Assembly: GCA_964362925.1 (NCBI GenBank)
Contig: CAYIGA010000012.1
Location: 1-19,484, forward strand
Direction: 5' to 3'
Length of the DNA: 19,484 nt
DNA from: JANLIQ01 sp964362925
GTDB lineage: Bacteria > Patescibacteriota > UBA1384 > 2-12-FULL-50-11
Both the position numbers and the translations under genes were made by a program. Shown here one piece after another: positions 18,867 to 19,484 of this stretch. Each line of letters begins with the position of its first letter. Position 1 is the stretch's first letter. The notes beneath the pieces are model-generated. The model made no database searches. It had not been told where the DNA came from and was given only the letters and a program-made list of their open reading frames with translations.

Positions 18867-19303
18867 AGGAAAGTCCGGGCACCTTAGAGTAACGCCCCGG
18901 CTAACGGCCGGCTGTCGCGAGGCAAGGGAAAGTAGCACAGAGACTATACCGCCTTGTGCGTAGCACAATGGCTTTCAGCATCCGGCAATAAAATTGCCGC
19001 TCCCGGCTATCGGCTTTCAGCATTTTGCTGGACAGCTGATTGCTGTCGCGCTACGGGCGAGGTAAGGGTGAAAAGAGTGGGTGTAAGAGACCCCAACGCC
19101 ACCGGAAACGGTTGGCGGCGGCGAAACCCGGCGCGGTGCAAGTTGAGTGGCCCCGCACTTTCCAGTTGGCAATCATCGCAATTGACCAGAAAGGGATAAT
19201 TGAGACCAGCCAACCGAAAAGTATAACTCGTACTGAAAGTGCGGGGCTCAACGCTTAGATAGATGATCGTTTAAACAGAACCCGGCTTACCGACTTCCCA
19301 AAT

Positions 19304-19324
19304 AGCTCCGCGAGGAGCTTTTTT
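19304..19324 (+). terminator. Intrinsic terminator of rnpB
   Basis: AGCTCC-GCGA-GGAGCT forms a 6-bp stem with a GNRA tetraloop, followed by a run of six T (19319-19324). Confidence 0.9.
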
Positions 19325-19325
19325 G

Positions 19326-19354
19326 GTGACAAACGCCACTAAACCAAGTAAAAT
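19326..19354 (+). promoter_or_regulatory. Promoter of tRNA-Gln
   Basis: GTGACA (19326-19331) and TAAAAT (19349-19354) match the -35 and -10 consensus in five of six bases each, spaced 17 nt. The start would fall near 19361, four bases before the tRNA. Confidence 0.7.
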
Positions 19355-19364
19355 TTCTCTGTAC

Positions 19365-19438
19365 TCCCGGGTGGTGCAATGGTAGCACGGCGGAATTTGG
19401 CTCCGCTGATCGGGGTTCGAATCCCTGCCCGGGAGCCA
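19365..19438 (+). tRNA. tRNA-Gln (anticodon UUG)
   Basis: Acceptor TCCCGGG with CCCGGGA, D arm GTGC-AATGGTA-GCAC, anticodon arm GCGGA-ATTTGGC-TCCGC, T arm CGGGG-TTCGAAT-CCCTG, discriminator G, encoded CCA. The anticodon is TTG. The weak U1-A72 first pair and G73 are typical of Gln tRNAs. After it, 19439-19484 shows only a small hairpin, CTCAT/ATGAG. Confidence 0.95.
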
Positions 19439-19484
19439 AGAAACTAGATACGAACTCATTTTTTGAAGATGAGAGTGTTCGCTC

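Larger units (their letters stand above)
18488..19300 (+). ncRNA. rnpB: RNase P RNA interrupted by a 325-nt insertion at P3
   Basis: The catalytic RNA that matures the 5' ends of tRNAs. The core is unmistakable: GAGGAAAGTCCGGGC (P4 5' strand, about 18866-18880), the CACAGAGA and GAGGTAAGGGTGAAA segments, and ACAGAACCCGGCTTACCG (P4 3' strand, about 19275-19292). P1 pairs GAAGTCG (18488-18494) with CGACTTC (19291-19297). P2 pairs ACGATC (18497-18502) with GATCGT (19265-19270). So the 5' strands of P1 and P2 lie about 360 nt before the conserved core. The P3 position is a 19-bp perfect stem (18504-18522/18848-18866) enclosing 325 nt. Without it the RNA would be about 488 nt, still larger than most type A RNAs. 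The extra size comes from a P12-like region with several hairpins and a long hairpin at 19150-19247 in the P15-P17 area. Confidence 0.95.

Overview
The window looks like a chromosomal segment of a small-genome bacterium, most likely of the Candidate Phyla Radiation (Patescibacteria). This is inferred from gene style: compact housekeeping genes, divergent or pared-down enzymes (a PriA without helicase motifs, a Der without its KH domain, an Lgt-like protein missing conserved residues), and an rpsP-khpA-trmD block without rimM or rplS. No 16S gene is present to confirm it. TAA, TAG and TGA all end clear genes, so the standard bacterial code applies and UGA is not recoded.

Layout. 1-970 is RNA-rich: the end of a membrane protein, a duplicated hairpin whose edge forms an extended -10 promoter, tRNA-Thr(CGU), a structured RNA ending in an intrinsic terminator, three GC-rich stem-loops, and a start-less minus-strand coding remnant. 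An ECF sigma factor (973-1557, +) converges on a minus-strand translation block: rplY, a small zinc-binding protein, trmD, khpA, rpsP and a fused def-fmt gene, then priA. Der (+) is divergent from priA. LepB (-), tRNA-Val (-) and an Lgt-like gene (+) follow. Next is the minus-strand infC-rpmI-rplT operon, preceded by a lipid-kinase-like gene and a bactofilin. UvrA and rnhB (+) overlap by 77 nt. A minus-strand cluster of three small, probably paralogous proteins, two of them with a C-terminal CPxC motif, lies before the RNase P RNA gene. The window ends with tRNA-Gln(UUG).

Most notable is rnpB. Its promoter, P1 and P2 5' strands sit at 18454-18502, but the rest of the RNA resumes only at 18848. 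Between them a 19-bp perfect inverted repeat (the P3 position) encloses 325 nt carrying, on the opposite strand, a nearly complete GIY-YIG endonuclease reading frame without a normal start codon. This looks like an intervening sequence inside RNase P RNA. A second long hairpin in the same RNA shares the arm sequence.

Other points of interest are a dispersed ~60-nt repeat in three intergenic regions with synonymous-only differences in one frame between two copies, in-frame palindromic repeats inside the degenerate priA, a Def-Fmt fusion that joins addition and removal of the formyl group in one polypeptide, and Shine-Dalgarno sites displayed in hairpins before the sigma, rpmI and rplT genes.
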